NCBI RefSeq assembly: GCF_040881935.1
Contig: NZ_JBBECH010000052.1
Coordinates: forward strand, 1 to 64,000
DNA: 64,000 nt
Source of the DNA: Saccharospirillum sp040881935
GTDB lineage: Bacteria > Pseudomonadota > Gammaproteobacteria > Pseudomonadales > Natronospirillaceae
Reading direction: 5' to 3'
Below the pieces are notes generated by a model. The model saw only the letters and a list, made by a program, of their open reading frames with translations, was not told the origin of the DNA and did not search any database. The position numbers and the translations under genes are program-made. Positions 34,134 to 42,577 of this stretch are shown in pieces (position 1 is the stretch's first letter; each line of letters opens with the position of its first letter).

Positions 34134-34988
34134 ATGTACCCGATCGACCCGAATGATCTGCGCCGGGCCATTGTGGCCAATGTAACGGCTGCGCTTGCCG
34201 AAGACGTCGCTGACGGTGACATCAATGCTGCTCTGATTGCTGAACACAGCGAGGCCGATGCACGGGTAATAACCCGTGAGCCTGCGGTGATCTGCGGTGT
34301 CGACTGGGTTAATGAGGTATTTCATCAGTTGGACCCCGGGGTGACACTGGTCTGGCATGTTCAGGATGGCGACCGGGTCGCGCCCGACGACACCCTGGTC
34401 GAGATTAAAGGCAAGGCCCGGTCACTGCTGACTGGTGAGCGGGCAGCGCTTAATTTTCTGCAACTACTGTCGGCAACGGCAACCCGGGCTGCTCACTTTG
34501 TGGCAATGCTTGAAGGCACCGGCGTAAACCTGCTCGACACCCGGAAAACTCTGCCCGGTTTGCGCCTGGCGCAAAAATACGCGGTGACCTGCGGCGGTGG
34601 CCAGAGTCATCGCATGGGTTTGTACGATGCTTTCCTGATCAAGGAAAACCACATCACGGCCTGCGGTGGTATCGCTGCTACGGTAACCGCTGCTCACAAG
34701 CTGGCACCGGGCAAAATGGTAGAGGTGGAAACCGAGAACCTGGATGAGTTGGAGCAAGCCCTGGCCGCCGGAGCCGATGTGATCATGCTCGATAACTTCA
34801 GCCTGGAAGACACCCGCACCGCTGTGGCAACCGCCAAAGGAAGAGCCAAGCTGGAAGCTTCAGGCAACGTTAACGCCAGGACATTGCGCGGCATTGCCGA
34901 AACCGGAGTGGATTACATTTCGATGGGTACCCTGACCAAAGATGTGACCGCCATTGACCTGTCGATGCGGTTATCAGTCGATCATTAG
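34134..34988 (+). CDS. nadC: nicotinate-nucleotide pyrophosphorylase (carboxylating)
   Basis: 284 residues, full length. It makes nicotinate mononucleotide from quinolinate and PRPP in NAD synthesis. Conserved elements: ALAEDVADGDINAALI at the start, TGERAALNFLQLLSATAT near 102-119, LDTRKTLPGLRLAQKYAV near 137-154 and CGGGQSHRMGLYDAFLIKEN. The stop overlaps the convergent solute-binding gene by four bases. Housekeeping gene, one of the chromosomal anchors of the window. Confidence 0.96.
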   Translation: MYPIDPNDLRRAIVANVTAALAEDVADGDINAALIAEHSEADARVITREPAVICGVDWVNEVFHQLDPGVTLVWHVQDGDRVAPDDTLVEIKGKARSLLTGERAALNFLQLLSATATRAAHFVAMLEGTGVNLLDTRKTLPGLRLAQKYAVTCGGGQSHRMGLYDAFLIKENHITACGGIAATVTAAHKLAPGKMVEVETENLDELEQALAAGADVIMLDNFSLEDTRTAVATAKGRAKLEASGNVNARTLRGIAETGVDYISMGTLTKDVTAIDLSMRLSVDH

Positions 34989-35842
34989 GAAGGTCGATAC
35001 CAGAGCCGTTCGTCGTTCAGGGGCGTGCCTGGCGGTAGCATAGGATTGGTTAGCTCAATAATGCGCCGCTCATCCAGCCGGGCGCGGTCTATGGCATCAG
35101 CATTGAACCGCCAGAAAATCTCGTCGAAACTGCCGTCTTCTATCATTCGGTTCAGGCCGGTTTGCAACCGTACAGCCAGTGCTTCGTTGTCTGGATGGAC
35201 AAAGAAGTAGTAAGGCCAGGGGTAGTAGAGCAGCAGGTTGGGTTCGATGATGAGATTGGGCAGCTCGTGGCGGCGAATTTCCCACTCTTCAAACACCTCA
35301 CCAATGCCTCGCGGAAAAATATCAATTCGACCCGCGTCGATCATTCTAAACAGGCTTTCGTATTCACTGGTGGTGACACTCAGGCCATTGGCCTCGAATA
35401 CCAGGTTGTCTCCCCAGCCAATACCCTGCGCCAGAGAGAGCTGTGACAGGTCGCTTACTGTTTGAACCTGGTCGATCCTGGCCTGATTCTCAGCGCGAGT
35501 CAGCGCAATGCGGTACGAGAGCAACCCTTTACGCAGTGGAATTTGAATGGGGCGGAACAGGGATTCCCGTTCAACCGAGGTGGATGTCCAGATCAGGTTG
35601 GGGGTGCGCCCGGCCAGCAATTCGTTTGAGTAGCGCATGGAGGTCATCGGCGCCGAGGCGGGCCGCATCTGAAAGGGGCCAAAGTCAGGCTCGGTTTTTT
35701 CGAGTGCGGTACGCAATATAGTGATTAGGTCGTCGAATCGGGTGTCTATCTCGGATTCACTGGCCGGGTAAACCACACTGAGCTCGGCGCGGACGCAGAC
35801 CACGCTCGCCAGAACCCATATTACCACCAGCCTTTGTAACAT
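34985..35842 (-). CDS. periplasmic solute-binding (SBP_bac_3-like) protein
   Basis: About 285 residues with a signal peptide (LQRLVVIWVLASVVCVRA). The mature part has an SBP-type C-terminus, PYYFFVHPDNEALAVRLQTG and MIEDGSFDEIFWRFNADAID, as in family 3 binding-like sensors. The ATG at 35842 is chosen; a TTG at 35854 is also in frame. No permease or ATPase genes are adjacent, so it may be a stand-alone binding or sensing protein. The ligand is unknown. Confidence 0.72.
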   Translation of the reverse strand: MLQRLVVIWVLASVVCVRAELSVVYPASESEIDTRFDDLITILRTALEKTEPDFGPFQMRPASAPMTSMRYSNELLAGRTPNLIWTSTSVERESLFRPIQIPLRKGLLSYRIALTRAENQARIDQVQTVSDLSQLSLAQGIGWGDNLVFEANGLSVTTSEYESLFRMIDAGRIDIFPRGIGEVFEEWEIRRHELPNLIIEPNLLLYYPWPYYFFVHPDNEALAVRLQTGLNRMIEDGSFDEIFWRFNADAIDRARLDERRIIELTNPMLPPGTPLNDERLWYRPS

Positions 35843-35935
35843 TACGGCCACCAAGCATCGATTTACCCGTTGTCAGCCTAGTCGACCGGCCGGGCTTGTC
35901 AACGGAGCGAGCCGATGCTCTTGGATGGTGTGCAG

Positions 35936-37156
35936 TTAACCGACAATGCCTTGTTTGCGCAGAAACGCCAGGCGTGAAGCATCGCAATCGAGCAGTCCGG
36001 TCAGCACGTGATCGGTATCTGAACCGAGTGAGGGAGCAGCTCTTTCGTAGTGGATGGTCGATTCACTGAAGCGGATCGGGTTGGCTACCGACGGCACCTT
36101 GCCGAGTTCAGGCTGGTTCAGTTCGCGCTTCAGTTCACGCGCTTGAACCTGGGGGTCGGCGAAGACCTGTTCCAGTGAATTGATCGGGCCGCAGGGTACC
36201 GATACCGCTTCCAGCTTGTCGAGCCACCAGTCCCGGGTTTGCGTCTTCATCCGTTCAATGATCACTGGCAATAACTGCTCGCGATGAGCAACCCGGGCCT
36301 GGTTGGTGGCGAAGCGCTCGTCGGCCGACAGATCAGGCCGACCTGCGACCTCACAGAACCGCTGGAATTGTCCGTCGTTGCCGACGGCGAGAATCAGGTA
36401 GCCATCGGTCGTGGCAAAGGCCTGGTAGGGCACAATGTTGGGGTGCGCATTGCCCAGACGGCCGGGGGAATTACCGGTAGCCAGGTAATTCATGGCCTGG
36501 TTGGCCATGGTCGCCACCTGAACATCGAGCAGGGCCAGATCAATGTGCTGGCCAAGGCCGGTTCGGGCCCGATAGTGCAGGGCGGCCTGCACAGCATTGG
36601 CGGCGTAAAGCCCGGTCAGAATGTCGGTGAGGGCAACACCGACTTTCATTGGCGTGCCATCCGGCTCACCGGTCACGCTCATCAGCCCGCCCATGCCCTG
36701 AATCATGAAGTCGTAGCCAGCGCGGTGTTTGTAGGGGCCGGTCTGGCCGAACCCGGTGATCGAGCAATACACCAGGCGCGGGTTAATTGCCTTTAGGCTG
36801 TCGTAATCCAGCCGGTATTTTTTCAGGCCATCGACCTTGTAGTTCTCAACCAGCACGTCCGCTTCGCGCACCAGGTCGTGCACCAGTTGCTGGCCTTCGG
36901 GCCGGGTGAAGTCGATGGCGATGGACTGTTTGCCCCGGTTGGCGCTGTGAAAGTAAGCGGCGACTTTGTGTTCATCGTCGCCGAAGAATGGCGGGCCCCA
37001 GCCACGGGTGTCGTCTCCCTGGCCGGGCCGTTCTACTTTAATCACTTCAGCGCCGAAGTCGGCCAGCATCTGGGTGGCCCAGGGGCCAGCCAGAATGCGG
37101 CTCAGGTCGATGACCCGAATGCCGCTCAGGGCGCCTTGAATGGCGTCGTCGCTCAT
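35936..37156 (-). CDS. gcdG: CaiB/BaiF-family CoA transferase, probable glutarate CoA-transferase
   Basis: 406-residue class III CoA-transferase. N-terminal GIRVIDLSRILAGPWATQML and ADFGAEVIKVERPGQGDDTR; the catalytic Asp is expected in the RAGYDFMIQGMGGLMSVTG segment near residue 150. It starts on the stop codon of the glutaryl-CoA dehydrogenase gene, so the two are translationally coupled. In the glutarate branch of lysine breakdown, the GcdG-type enzyme charges glutarate with CoA for GcdH. Confidence 0.85.
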   Translation of the reverse strand: MSDDAIQGALSGIRVIDLSRILAGPWATQMLADFGAEVIKVERPGQGDDTRGWGPPFFGDDEHKVAAYFHSANRGKQSIAIDFTRPEGQQLVHDLVREADVLVENYKVDGLKKYRLDYDSLKAINPRLVYCSITGFGQTGPYKHRAGYDFMIQGMGGLMSVTGEPDGTPMKVGVALTDILTGLYAANAVQAALHYRARTGLGQHIDLALLDVQVATMANQAMNYLATGNSPGRLGNAHPNIVPYQAFATTDGYLILAVGNDGQFQRFCEVAGRPDLSADERFATNQARVAHREQLLPVIIERMKTQTRDWWLDKLEAVSVPCGPINSLEQVFADPQVQARELKRELNQPELGKVPSVANPIRFSESTIHYERAAPSLGSDTDHVLTGLLDCDASRLAFLRKQGIVG

Positions 37157-38331
37157 TAGCCGAACGCCTGAATGCCGGTTTGGGCACGGCCCAGAATCAG
37201 GGCGTGAATGTCGTGCGTGCCCTCGTAGGTGTTGACCGCTTCGAGGTTCATGACATGGCGAATCACACCGTATTCATCGCTGATGCCGTTGCCGCCGTGC
37301 ATGTCGCGGGCAACGCGGGCGATGTCGAGTGCCTTGCCGGCGTTATTGCGTTTCATCAGTGATATTAGCTCGACCGGGCAGGCATCGTTGTCCATCAACT
37401 GACCCATACGCAAGCAGCCTTGCAAGCCGAGGCTGATCTCGGTTTGCATGTCGGCCAGTTTTTTCTGGATCAACTGGTTAGCCGCCAGTGGCCGGTTGAA
37501 CTGAACCCGCTCCATCACGTAGCTGTGTGCCGCCAGCCAGCAGGCTTCGGCGGCACCCATGGCGCCCCAGGCGATGCCGTAGCGGGCTTTGTTCAGGCAA
37601 CCGAAGGGGCCTTTGAGGCCTTTAACGTTGGGCAGGATGTTGGCTTCAGGTACAAAAACGTCTTCCATCACGATTTCGCCGGTGATTGAAGCGCGCAGGC
37701 TGAATTTGCCTTCAATTTTGGGGGCGCTCAGGCCTTTCATGTCGCGCTCTAGAACAAAGCCGCGAATCTCGCCGTCGAGCTTGGCCCATACCACGAATAC
37801 ATCGGCGATCGGTGAGTTGGTGATCCACATCTTGGCGCCGTTGAGAATGTAGCCATTGTCGGCTTTAACCGCTTTGCTTTGCATGCTGCCGGGGTCTGAA
37901 CCGGCATCCGGTTCGGTCAGGCCGAAGCAGCCGATCAGTTCGCCGGTGGCCAGTTTGGGCAGGTATTTCTTGCGCTGCTCTTCGCTGCCATAGGCGTAAA
38001 TTGGGTGCATGACCAGAGAAGACTGCACACTCATGGCAGAGCGGTAGCCGCTGTCGACACGTTCGACCTCGCGGGCAATCAGGCCATAGGCCACATGGCT
38101 GGCGTTTACGCAGCCGTATTCTTCCGGCAGCGTCACCCCGAGCATGCCCAGCTCGCCCAGTTCCAACATGATGGCTGGGTCGAAGCTTTCGTTACGGTTG
38201 GCCATTTGCACGCGGCTGGCCAGTTTGTCCTGACTGTAGGCGTGGGCGGTATCGAGAATCATGCGCTCGTCGTCATTCAGTTGAGCAGTCAGTGCGAAGG
38301 GGTCTTTCCAGTCAAAATGTGCGGTAGCCAT
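37156..38331 (-). CDS. gcdH: glutaryl-CoA dehydrogenase
   Basis: 391-residue acyl-CoA dehydrogenase. FDWKDPFALTAQLNDDERMI start, FGLTEPDAGSDPGSM and WITNSPIADVFVVWAK flavin segments, and the C-terminal catalytic region NLEAVNTYEGTHDIHALILG with the base Glu (YEGT). It oxidises and decarboxylates glutaryl-CoA to crotonyl-CoA. The ATG at 38331 has AGAGG upstream; a longer frame from 38415 would run into repeat copy C. Divergent LysR gene at 38613. Confidence 0.93.
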   Translation of the reverse strand: MATAHFDWKDPFALTAQLNDDERMILDTAHAYSQDKLASRVQMANRNESFDPAIMLELGELGMLGVTLPEEYGCVNASHVAYGLIAREVERVDSGYRSAMSVQSSLVMHPIYAYGSEEQRKKYLPKLATGELIGCFGLTEPDAGSDPGSMQSKAVKADNGYILNGAKMWITNSPIADVFVVWAKLDGEIRGFVLERDMKGLSAPKIEGKFSLRASITGEIVMEDVFVPEANILPNVKGLKGPFGCLNKARYGIAWGAMGAAEACWLAAHSYVMERVQFNRPLAANQLIQKKLADMQTEISLGLQGCLRMGQLMDNDACPVELISLMKRNNAGKALDIARVARDMHGGNGISDEYGVIRHVMNLEAVNTYEGTHDIHALILGRAQTGIQAFG

Positions 38332-38366
38332 GGTGGTGCCTCTTGTTTTGTTCGGTGGTTTGGGTC

Positions 38367-38479
38367 GTGTCAGCCACCGGGTGTAGCTATCCGGGGTCGG
38401 CGTGAATCCTTCCATGGAGCCTAGGCCGCAGCATCCCTGCTGCGGACTACCCCGGATAGCTACACCCGGCAGCTGGCAC
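38367..38479. repeat. 113-bp three-way-junction palindromic element, copy C
   Basis: Best-paired copy: a 21-bp perfect outer stem (38376-38396 with 38450-38470) plus GTGT-CAGC/GCTG-GCAC outside it. Core hairpin CCGCAGCA/TGCTGCGG with loop TCCC. It lies in the gcdH leader, between gcdH and gcdR. Confidence 0.88.
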
Positions 38480-38571
38480 TCGGCTGGTTGCTTGCACCGA
38501 ATTCTGGTTAGTGAGTGGGCCTAAAGATAGCTGAAGTTTTCGGATATCCATATTATATTGTTTTTATATAT

Positions 38572-38592
38572 TCTATATATTTAAAATATAGA
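38572..38592. promoter_or_regulatory. LysR-site candidate in the gcdH-gcdR intergenic region
   Basis: TCTATAT and ATATAGA separated by ATTTAAA form a 7-bp inverted repeat in very AT-rich DNA, 21-41 bp upstream of the gcdR start. Its position fits autoregulation and divergent activation. Confidence 0.5.
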
Positions 38593-38612
38593 CGTGAGCT
38601 TGGGGTAAATTT

Positions 38613-39485
38613 ATGCGATTAGACAGCATCAGCCGGTTGCGGTACTTCAATGACATCGCCATCACCGGCAGTTTTTCCCGGTCAGCTAGGCGGTTAGGCA
38701 TTGCTCAGCCAGCGTTGAGTATAGCGATAAAAAAATTGGAGGAAGAAACTGGGCTAAAACTGATCAACCGGGCTGACCGGCGCATGACGCTAACGTCCGA
38801 CGGTGAGGTATTGCTCACTCACGTCCGCCGTATTCTGGAAGGGCTGACTGATGCCACCCGGGAATTGACCGAACTGCAGGGGTTGGAGCAGGGTGAGGTG
38901 AAGCTGGGGGCTTCGGCGATGCTATCGACCTACTATTTACCCGCCTATCTGTTTGCCTTCAAGAAAGCCTACCCGGGCATTCGCATTCGCCTGTATGAAG
39001 CCGGTACCGATACGCTGGAGCAGATGGTGATCAATGGCGAGCTCGATCTGGCGCTGATTCGCTCGGAAAAACCGCACGATCAGATTCGCTATGCCTCGCA
39101 ATTGTCCGAGCAGGTGGTTGCCTGCATGCCAAAGCACCATCATTTGGCGGAGCGCGAGTCGATCACGATCGAGGCGTTCTGCCAGCAGCCGACGGTAATG
39201 TTCCGCAGTGGTTATCACTTACGCGACTCGGTTGAACAACGTGCCCGGGCACAGGGGCTCAGTCTGAATGTTCAGTTTGAAACCAATCTGGTCAATTTGC
39301 TGATGAATCTGGTCAAAAACGAGATGGGGCTGGCGACCTGTTTGTCGATGATTGTTGAGAATGAGCCGCTGCTCTGCACCCGGCCCTTCGATCCGCCGAT
39401 TCCCTTGGAGCTGGCCTGGGGTTGGAAGAAGAACCATTATTTGTCGAAGGCGAGCCAGGCGTTTCTGGGTTTTTTTGAGAAGTAA
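38613..39485 (+). CDS. gcdR: LysR-type regulator, probable GcdR
   Basis: 290 residues. HTH about 5-65 (LRYFNDIAITGSFSRSARRL, QPALSIAIKKLEEETGL) then a substrate-binding domain (VKLGASAMLSTYYLPAYLF). Divergent from gcdH-gcdG, the usual arrangement for glutarate-pathway LysR regulators. No conserved residue identifies the effector; glutarate is the inferred inducer. Confidence 0.85.
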   Translation: MRLDSISRLRYFNDIAITGSFSRSARRLGIAQPALSIAIKKLEEETGLKLINRADRRMTLTSDGEVLLTHVRRILEGLTDATRELTELQGLEQGEVKLGASAMLSTYYLPAYLFAFKKAYPGIRIRLYEAGTDTLEQMVINGELDLALIRSEKPHDQIRYASQLSEQVVACMPKHHHLAERESITIEAFCQQPTVMFRSGYHLRDSVEQRARAQGLSLNVQFETNLVNLLMNLVKNEMGLATCLSMIVENEPLLCTRPFDPPIPLELAWGWKKNHYLSKASQAFLGFFEK

Positions 39486-39530
39486 GAGCTGCGAGCTATG
39501 AGTTATCAGCTAACAGCTCGTTGCTCGACG

Positions 39531-40220
39531 CTAAAAATCCATCCCTTCCGGCACACCGAACAGCGGGCCGTAGCGCAGGCCGATGTAGGCGTGTTCGCGC
39601 ATCAGCATTTCTGCCCGGGTGCTTTCACCCATTAACAGAGCCTGTACCACCAATTGGTGCTGCAGTTGCGCCACCTGGAGTTTGCGTTGCTCCTGGGCGA
39701 GGTGGTCGGTGTCGATGGTGATCGAATCCGATGAGGCAAAGGGCAGGTGGTTGTTGCGGGTGATGGCATCACTGATGGCACGGCTGCCGGCGTTATTGAC
39801 GATCAGGGCGTGAAAGCGGGCGTTGATCTCACCCCAGCGTTCGATGTCTCCCTGGCTTAGCTCAGGCCGGTTGATCAGCGCATCACCTTCCTGAACGCAG
39901 CGTTCCAGTTGAGCCTTCAGTTCACCGGAAAGGCCCTTCTCGGCCAGCCGACGAGCTGCCAGGCCTTCCAGCACTCCCCGGATTTCGACCCCGCACAGTA
40001 CGTCGTCGGCCGATACTTCGCGAACCACATAGCCCTGCTTACCGGTGCGTTCCAGCAGGCCTTCCTGCTCCAGGGTGCGAAAGGCGAGTCTGACCGGTGT
40101 GCGTGAGACGCCCAGCAGGTCTGCAACCTGTACTTCTCGCAGCTTTTCGCCGGGTTGGTAGCGTCCATCGCGTATGTGTTTGCGCAGAGCGGTAATGGCG
40201 GTGTGGCTGATCTGGGTCAT
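39531..40220 (-). CDS. vanR: GntR/FCD-family repressor, VanR-like
   Basis: 229 residues. N-terminal GntR winged HTH (GEKLREVQVADLLGVSRTPV, AFRTLEQEGLLERTGKQGYV) and a C-terminal FCD ligand domain with the metal-binding histidine pattern. Divergent from vanA. The intergenic region contains three TGGATCCA sites; the Caulobacter VanR operator is ATTGGATCCAAT, which supports the assignment. A fourth degenerate site, GGGATCCA at 40231, lies in its own leader and suggests autoregulation. Confidence 0.88.
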   Translation of the reverse strand: MTQISHTAITALRKHIRDGRYQPGEKLREVQVADLLGVSRTPVRLAFRTLEQEGLLERTGKQGYVVREVSADDVLCGVEIRGVLEGLAARRLAEKGLSGELKAQLERCVQEGDALINRPELSQGDIERWGEINARFHALIVNNAGSRAISDAITRNNHLPFASSDSITIDTDHLAQEQRKLQVAQLQHQLVVQALLMGESTRAEMLMREHAYIGLRYGPLFGVPEGMDF

Positions 40221-40304
40221 GATGAAAAACGGGATCCAGTAAGAGAGTCGTTGCGTCTATTCTCAGCTCAATGTCTGCATTGCGCAAGCTTTCTACTGGT
40301 ATTT

Positions 40305-40312
40305 TGGATCCA
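40305..40312. promoter_or_regulatory. VanR operator candidate 1
   Basis: TTTTGGATCCATAA, with the palindromic core TGGATCCA, matching the core of the published Caulobacter VanR operator. Closest of the three to vanR. Confidence 0.72.
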
Positions 40313-40326
40313 TAAATCGACTTTAG

Positions 40327-40334
40327 TGGATCCA
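40327..40334. promoter_or_regulatory. VanR operator candidate 2
   Basis: AGTGGATCCAAAAA, core TGGATCCA, 15 bp upstream of the vanA -35 element. Confidence 0.72.
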
Positions 40335-40349
40335 AAAAGGATATTTTAA

Positions 40350-40378
40350 TTGACAAATGGAGGTCTGGAACCTATTTT
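40350..40378 (+). promoter_or_regulatory. vanA promoter (sigma-70 type)
   Basis: TTGACA (40350-40355), 17-bp spacer, TATTTT (40373-40378). VanR-type sites flank it on both sides. Confidence 0.75.
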
Positions 40379-40386
40379 TGGATCCA
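40379..40386. promoter_or_regulatory. VanR operator candidate 3, over the vanA start point
   Basis: TTTTTGGATCCATAAC, core TGGATCCA, immediately after the -10 element, so bound repressor would cover the transcription start. Confidence 0.75.
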
Positions 40387-40461
40387 TAACTGACGTCGAC
40401 GGATAATAAAAAGTGAGTCGACCGAATACAACCAACCGACCCGATGCAGTGGAGAACCGCC

Positions 40462-41514
40462 ATGACCGTGCAAGCCTCCTGGCCGACCAACACCTGGTAT
40501 GTAGCCTTTTCGTCCGATGAAGTGACCAACAAGCCACAGGGCCGTCAAATCTGTGGTCAGCGTATGGTGTTCTATCGTACCCAGAATGAAAAAATTGTGG
40601 CCCTGGCTGACTTCTGCCCGCATCGAGGCGCGCCCCTTTCGTTGGGTCATGTAAATGACGAAGGCGATCTGGTCTGCGGTTACCACGGCATGGTAATGAA
40701 CTGTGACGGCAACTGTAAATCGATGCCCGGCCAACGCGTTAACGCCTTCCCGGGCATTACTGCTTACCCGGTTGAAGAACGTTATGGTTTTATTTGGGTA
40801 TGGCCAGGCGAAGCCGAAAAAGCCGATACCGACCTGATCCCGAAATTCGATTTCTTCGATGACCCGGAGTGGGCTTACGGTGGTGGCTTGTATCACATCA
40901 ACTGTAATTACAAATTGATGGTCGATAACCTGATGGACCTGACGCATGAAACCTATGTGCATGCGTCCAGCATCGGTCAGCCTGAAATTGAAGACGAAGC
41001 ACCCGATTCGTTCAAAGACGGCGATACCGTGGTGACCAAGCGCACCATGGAGAGCATCAAGGCACCGCCGTTCTGGCAGAATGCCCTTAAGTTCAACGAC
41101 CTTGAACCAACGGCCGATGTAGACCGCTGGCAGATCAGCCGGTTCACGCCGCCAAGCCACATCATGATCAACGTCGGTGTTGCTATCGCCAACAAGGGCG
41201 GCTTCGATGCGCCCGCCGACCAGAAAGCGTCCAGCGTTGTGGTCGATTTCATCACCCCGGAAACGGAAACTTCAATCTGGTATTACTGGGGCATGGCACG
41301 TAACTTCAAGCCGCACGATCAGGAGCTGACCGATAAGATTCGCGAAGGTCAGGGCCAGATTTTCTCGGAAGATCTGGAAATGCTGGAAGCCCAGCAACAA
41401 AACCTGATCGATAACCCCGACCGTCAGTTGCTGAAACTGAACATCGACGGTGGTGGTATACTGGCGCGCCGCATGCTCGACAAGATCCTCAAGCAGGAAG
41501 CTTCGGCGTCTTAA
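40462..41514 (+). CDS. vanA: vanillate O-demethylase oxygenase subunit
   Basis: 350-residue Rieske oxygenase. Cluster ligands CPHRGAPLSLG...CGYHGM (about 47-71); mononuclear iron site DNLMDLTHETYVHASSIG near 155. N-terminal PTNTWYVAFSSDEV is typical of VanA. It demethylates vanillate to protocatechuate and formaldehyde with VanB. The ATG at 40462 has GGAG upstream; an in-frame ATG at 40444 lacks this. The promoter and operators just upstream link it to VanR. Confidence 0.93.
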   Translation: MTVQASWPTNTWYVAFSSDEVTNKPQGRQICGQRMVFYRTQNEKIVALADFCPHRGAPLSLGHVNDEGDLVCGYHGMVMNCDGNCKSMPGQRVNAFPGITAYPVEERYGFIWVWPGEAEKADTDLIPKFDFFDDPEWAYGGGLYHINCNYKLMVDNLMDLTHETYVHASSIGQPEIEDEAPDSFKDGDTVVTKRTMESIKAPPFWQNALKFNDLEPTADVDRWQISRFTPPSHIMINVGVAIANKGGFDAPADQKASSVVVDFITPETETSIWYYWGMARNFKPHDQELTDKIREGQGQIFSEDLEMLEAQQQNLIDNPDRQLLKLNIDGGGILARRMLDKILKQEASAS

Positions 41515-41536
41515 TTCATCAGGTTCCGGAGTTGGC

Positions 41537-42511
41537 ATGAGTAAAAAAACCACCCTGTCGATGATCGTCAAGATCAACAAAAAAGTCGCCGAAGCCGATG
41601 GCATTGTGCGCCTGGAACTGGTCGACCCGCACGGTCGTGAATTGCCTGCATTTACTGCAGGCAGCCACATCGATGTGCAGGTTGCACCGGATACCATTCG
41701 TCAGTATTCGCTGAGCAACGCCCCTTGGGACAATCAAAGGTATCAGTTGGGCGTGCTGCGCGAACCGGAATCTCGTGGCGGTTCTACGGCGGTGCATGAC
41801 GCCCTCAATGAAGGAGATTTGCTGCAAGTTAGTTCTCCGCGTAACCATTTTGAATTGCGCCCGGCCGCTAAAAAGTCATTGCTGCTGGCCGGTGGTATTG
41901 GCATCACGCCGATCTATTCCATGGCTCAACAACTCGATCGCGATGGTAAGGAGTTCGAGTTTCACTACGCTGCCAAGTCACGTGGGTGCATGGCGTTTTT
42001 AGATGAACTGGAAGACGGCCCGTTCAGTGATCGTTGCCATTTCTATCTGAGCGATGAACCGGATACCGGTCGCATCGATATGGCGGCACTCGCCAAGAAT
42101 GTTGACCCGGACACCCACCTCTATGTGTGTGGCCCGGAACGTTTTACCGATGCCGCTCTAAAAACTTTTAAAGACGCAGGCTGGTCTGTCGATCATCTGC
42201 ACACCGAGTATTTTGTCGCCGAAGACATCGATACCTCTGCTGATGGCAGCTTCAAAGTCCGGCTCGCCAGCACTGGTGAAGAGTTTGATATCCCGGCCGA
42301 CGAGACCATCGCCAACGTGCTGATCGACAACGACATCGACTTGCTGACGTCCTGCGAACAGGGCATTTGCGGCACCTGCCTGACCAAAGTGCTGGAAGGC
42401 ACGCCCGAGCATCGTGACCGCTATCTGGATGACGATGAACACGCCGCGAATGACCAGATGACAGTGTGCTGCTCCCGTTCCAAAACACCCTTGCTGGTGT
42501 TGGACCTGTAA
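41537..42511 (+). CDS. vanB: vanillate O-demethylase reductase subunit
   Basis: 324-residue FMN-NAD-[2Fe-2S] reductase. RQYSLSNAPWDNQRYQLGVL near 55-74, LLAGGIGITPIYSMAQQL near 115, and the C-terminal ferredoxin site SCEQGICGTCLTKVLEG with a fourth Cys in MTVCCSRSK. It supplies electrons to VanA. Starts 22 bp after vanA with GGAG upstream. Same fold order as the phthalate reductase at 21072, clearly diverged. Confidence 0.93.
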   Translation: MSKKTTLSMIVKINKKVAEADGIVRLELVDPHGRELPAFTAGSHIDVQVAPDTIRQYSLSNAPWDNQRYQLGVLREPESRGGSTAVHDALNEGDLLQVSSPRNHFELRPAAKKSLLLAGGIGITPIYSMAQQLDRDGKEFEFHYAAKSRGCMAFLDELEDGPFSDRCHFYLSDEPDTGRIDMAALAKNVDPDTHLYVCGPERFTDAALKTFKDAGWSVDHLHTEYFVAEDIDTSADGSFKVRLASTGEEFDIPADETIANVLIDNDIDLLTSCEQGICGTCLTKVLEGTPEHRDRYLDDDEHAANDQMTVCCSRSKTPLLVLDL

Positions 42512-42549
42512 GCTCGCAAGCGACCTTAAGCCTCTACTTCTGTTAGCAT

Positions 42550-42574
42550 GGTGCCTCGGCAATAACGAGGCACC
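42550..42574 (+). promoter_or_regulatory. stem-loop covering the ribosome site of the aminopropyltransferase-like gene
   Basis: GGTGCCTCG (42550-42558) pairs perfectly with CGAGGCACC (42566-42574), loop GCAATAA, ending three bases before the ATG at 42578. The only Shine-Dalgarno-like sequence, GAGG, is in the right arm. It could also serve as the vanAB terminator, but no T-run follows. Confidence 0.55.
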
Positions 42575-42577
42575 TGC

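Noticed and set aside
39486..39519. GAGCTG/CAGCTC stem between gcdR and vanR as a terminator
   Set aside because: Six-bp stem with a long loop and no T-run; could be chance in an AGCT-rich stretch.
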